Shown here piece by piece: positions 63,313 to 64,000 of a stretch of DNA of 64,000 nt (within the stretch, counting starts at the first letter, position 1; each line of letters opens with the position of its first letter). Under the pieces are notes generated by a model, which saw only the letters and a program-made list of their open reading frames with translations, did no database searches and was not told the origin of the DNA. The position numbers were made by a program, and so were the translations under genes. The stretch spans positions 319,918 to 383,917 of the forward strand of contig CAJTUE010000001.1 of NCBI GenBank assembly GCA_910579775.1, read 5' to 3'. This stretch comes from an uncultured Oscillospiraceae bacterium. GTDB lineage: Bacteria; Bacillota; Clostridia; Oscillospirales; Oscillospiraceae.

Positions 63313-63582
63313 ATGAACGCACACGAACTGGAGGCCAAGTGCCGGGAGCTGCGCCAGCTCCAAGCTCTGATCGAGGAGGCCCAGGAGGAGGCCGAGGGCA
63401 TCAAGGACGCCATCAAGGCGGAAATGGGCCAAAATGAGGTTTTGAGGGCGGGGGAGTATACCATCACCTATAAGCCCGTAAAGTCCGCCAGAATGGACGT
63501 AAAGGCCCTTAAAACGGCTTTGCCCGATGTGGCCGCCCGCTTCATGGTGGAGAACACCACCCGCCGCTTTTGCGTGGCATGA
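63313..63582 (+). CDS. Small phage- or element-type protein
   Basis: 89 aa. An N-terminal coiled coil (ELEAKCRELRQLQALIEEAQEEAEGIKDAI) and a C-terminus GEYTITYKPVKSARMDVKALKTALPDVAARFMVENTTRRFCVA resemble short proteins near phage recombination genes (Gp157/YqaJ-linked type). Function unknown. AGGAGG site. Confidence 0.7.
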   Translation: MNAHELEAKCRELRQLQALIEEAQEEAEGIKDAIKAEMGQNEVLRAGEYTITYKPVKSARMDVKALKTALPDVAARFMVENTTRRFCVA

Positions 63583-63642
63583 GAAAGGGCCTCATATCTC
63601 CGCCGCCAAGCAAGAGGATATGAAGCCCCGTAAACACCCCAG

Positions 63643-63675
63643 AGGGGGTAAGGATATTATACCACCTTGCCCCCT
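63643..63675. repeat. Inverted repeat between element genes
   Basis: GGGGGTAAGG / CCTTGCCCCC with an AT-rich loop; no T-run. Confidence 0.4.
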
Positions 63676-63700
63676 CCAATGTCAAAGGAGAAGTGATACC

Positions 63701-64000
63701 GTGAACGCAAGCTATGCCGTCTTGGAGGTGGTCACCTTCAGCGGGCTTTTTATCCCAGTTCTGGATATGCCCATGAAGGAGGATATCAAGAGAATCAAGC
63801 CAGATATCCCGGAAGATTTGCTGAAAAAGGCGGAGTCCATGAAAATGACCCAAAAGCAACGGGAGATATGGCGGCTCTATGCGTCCGGACATAAACGGTT
63901 GGAAATTGCCAAGGAGCTTGACAGAAGTCCTCAAACTGTCTATAAAACCGTAGCTCTAATCATTAAAAAGCTATCGGGTAAACCGCCAGAAGGAAACTGC
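63701..64000 (+). CDS. Helix-turn-helix protein, 3' partial
   Basis: Starts at GTG 63701 behind AAAGGAG and is open to the window end (100 codons). The last part, MTQKQREIWRLYASGHKRLEIAKELDRSPQTVYKTVALIIKKL, is a LuxR/sigma-region-4-like helix-turn-helix. Probably a small phage-type regulator. Confidence 0.7.
   Translation, partial: MNASYAVLEVVTFSGLFIPVLDMPMKEDIKRIKPDIPEDLLKKAESMKMTQKQREIWRLYASGHKRLEIAKELDRSPQTVYKTVALIIKKLSGKPPEGNC

Overview
The window reads as the chromosome of a GC-rich, spore-forming, anaerobic member of the Clostridia, most like the Oscillospiraceae (Flavonifractor / Pseudoflavonifractor / Lawsonibacter type). The genus is inferred from gene content and style only. Supporting genes are the sporulation genes spoIVA and sigG, a spoVB-like flippase and a SpoVD/FtsI-type transpeptidase, anaerobic ribonucleotide reductase with its activase, a biotin-dependent sodium-pumping oxaloacetate decarboxylase beside ATP-dependent PEP carboxykinase, SLH-domain surface proteins, and a large SRP RNA in front of dnaX.

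Positions 1-10000 hold a division and cell-wall cluster on the plus strand: transpeptidase, murE, mraY, ftsW/spoVE, murG, murA, ftsQ/divIB and ftsZ. murF and murD are not at their usual places. Positions 10000-14640 hold a short-chain dehydrogenase, a small leader-like protein, tRNA-Ser and a graveyard of broken accessory genes: YafQ-like toxin, mobile-element protein, a lipase head joined to an ADP-ribosylglycohydrolase, PAPS-reductase-like and DUF262. Positions 14800-26500 are housekeeping: purine nucleoside phosphorylase, SAH/MTA deaminase, spoVB-like, mazG, HU, deoC, Sfp-type transferase, a Rieske oxidoreductase, degV, and nrdD-nrdG behind a textbook NrdR-type promoter.

Positions 26650-33759 are one giant SLH-anchored surface protein of about 2,369 residues. 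Then come a Fic-fold protein, tRNA-Gln and the operon oadA-oadG-biotin carrier-oadB-pckA (35-40 kb). A secreted S41 peptidase, spoIVA, sigG, and a two-component system with an ABC exporter follow; the last two units share a direct-repeat operator. Next are a purine permease opposite a phosphoribosyltransferase, the TrkH/TrkA potassium system, SRP RNA, dnaX, ybaB and a DUF1653 gene.

From about 58100 to the window end the DNA is mobile and nested. A 3'-half fragment of tRNA-Arg(ACG) marks what looks like the left attachment site of an outer element. Inside it, a NYN-domain gene is split by a 3.67-kb inner element bounded by a 5-bp GTTTC core; removing the insert restores the NYN reading frame. 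The inner element carries a decayed serine integrase, phage-type small genes and a complete type III toxin-antitoxin locus: consensus promoter, three 34-36-nt repeats forming a hairpin whose stem covaries between copies, a terminator, and a ToxN/AbiQ-family toxin. That locus sits between two identical 29-bp terminator copies, suggesting a mobile cassette. The window ends in further phage- or element-like genes behind a possible structured leader RNA.
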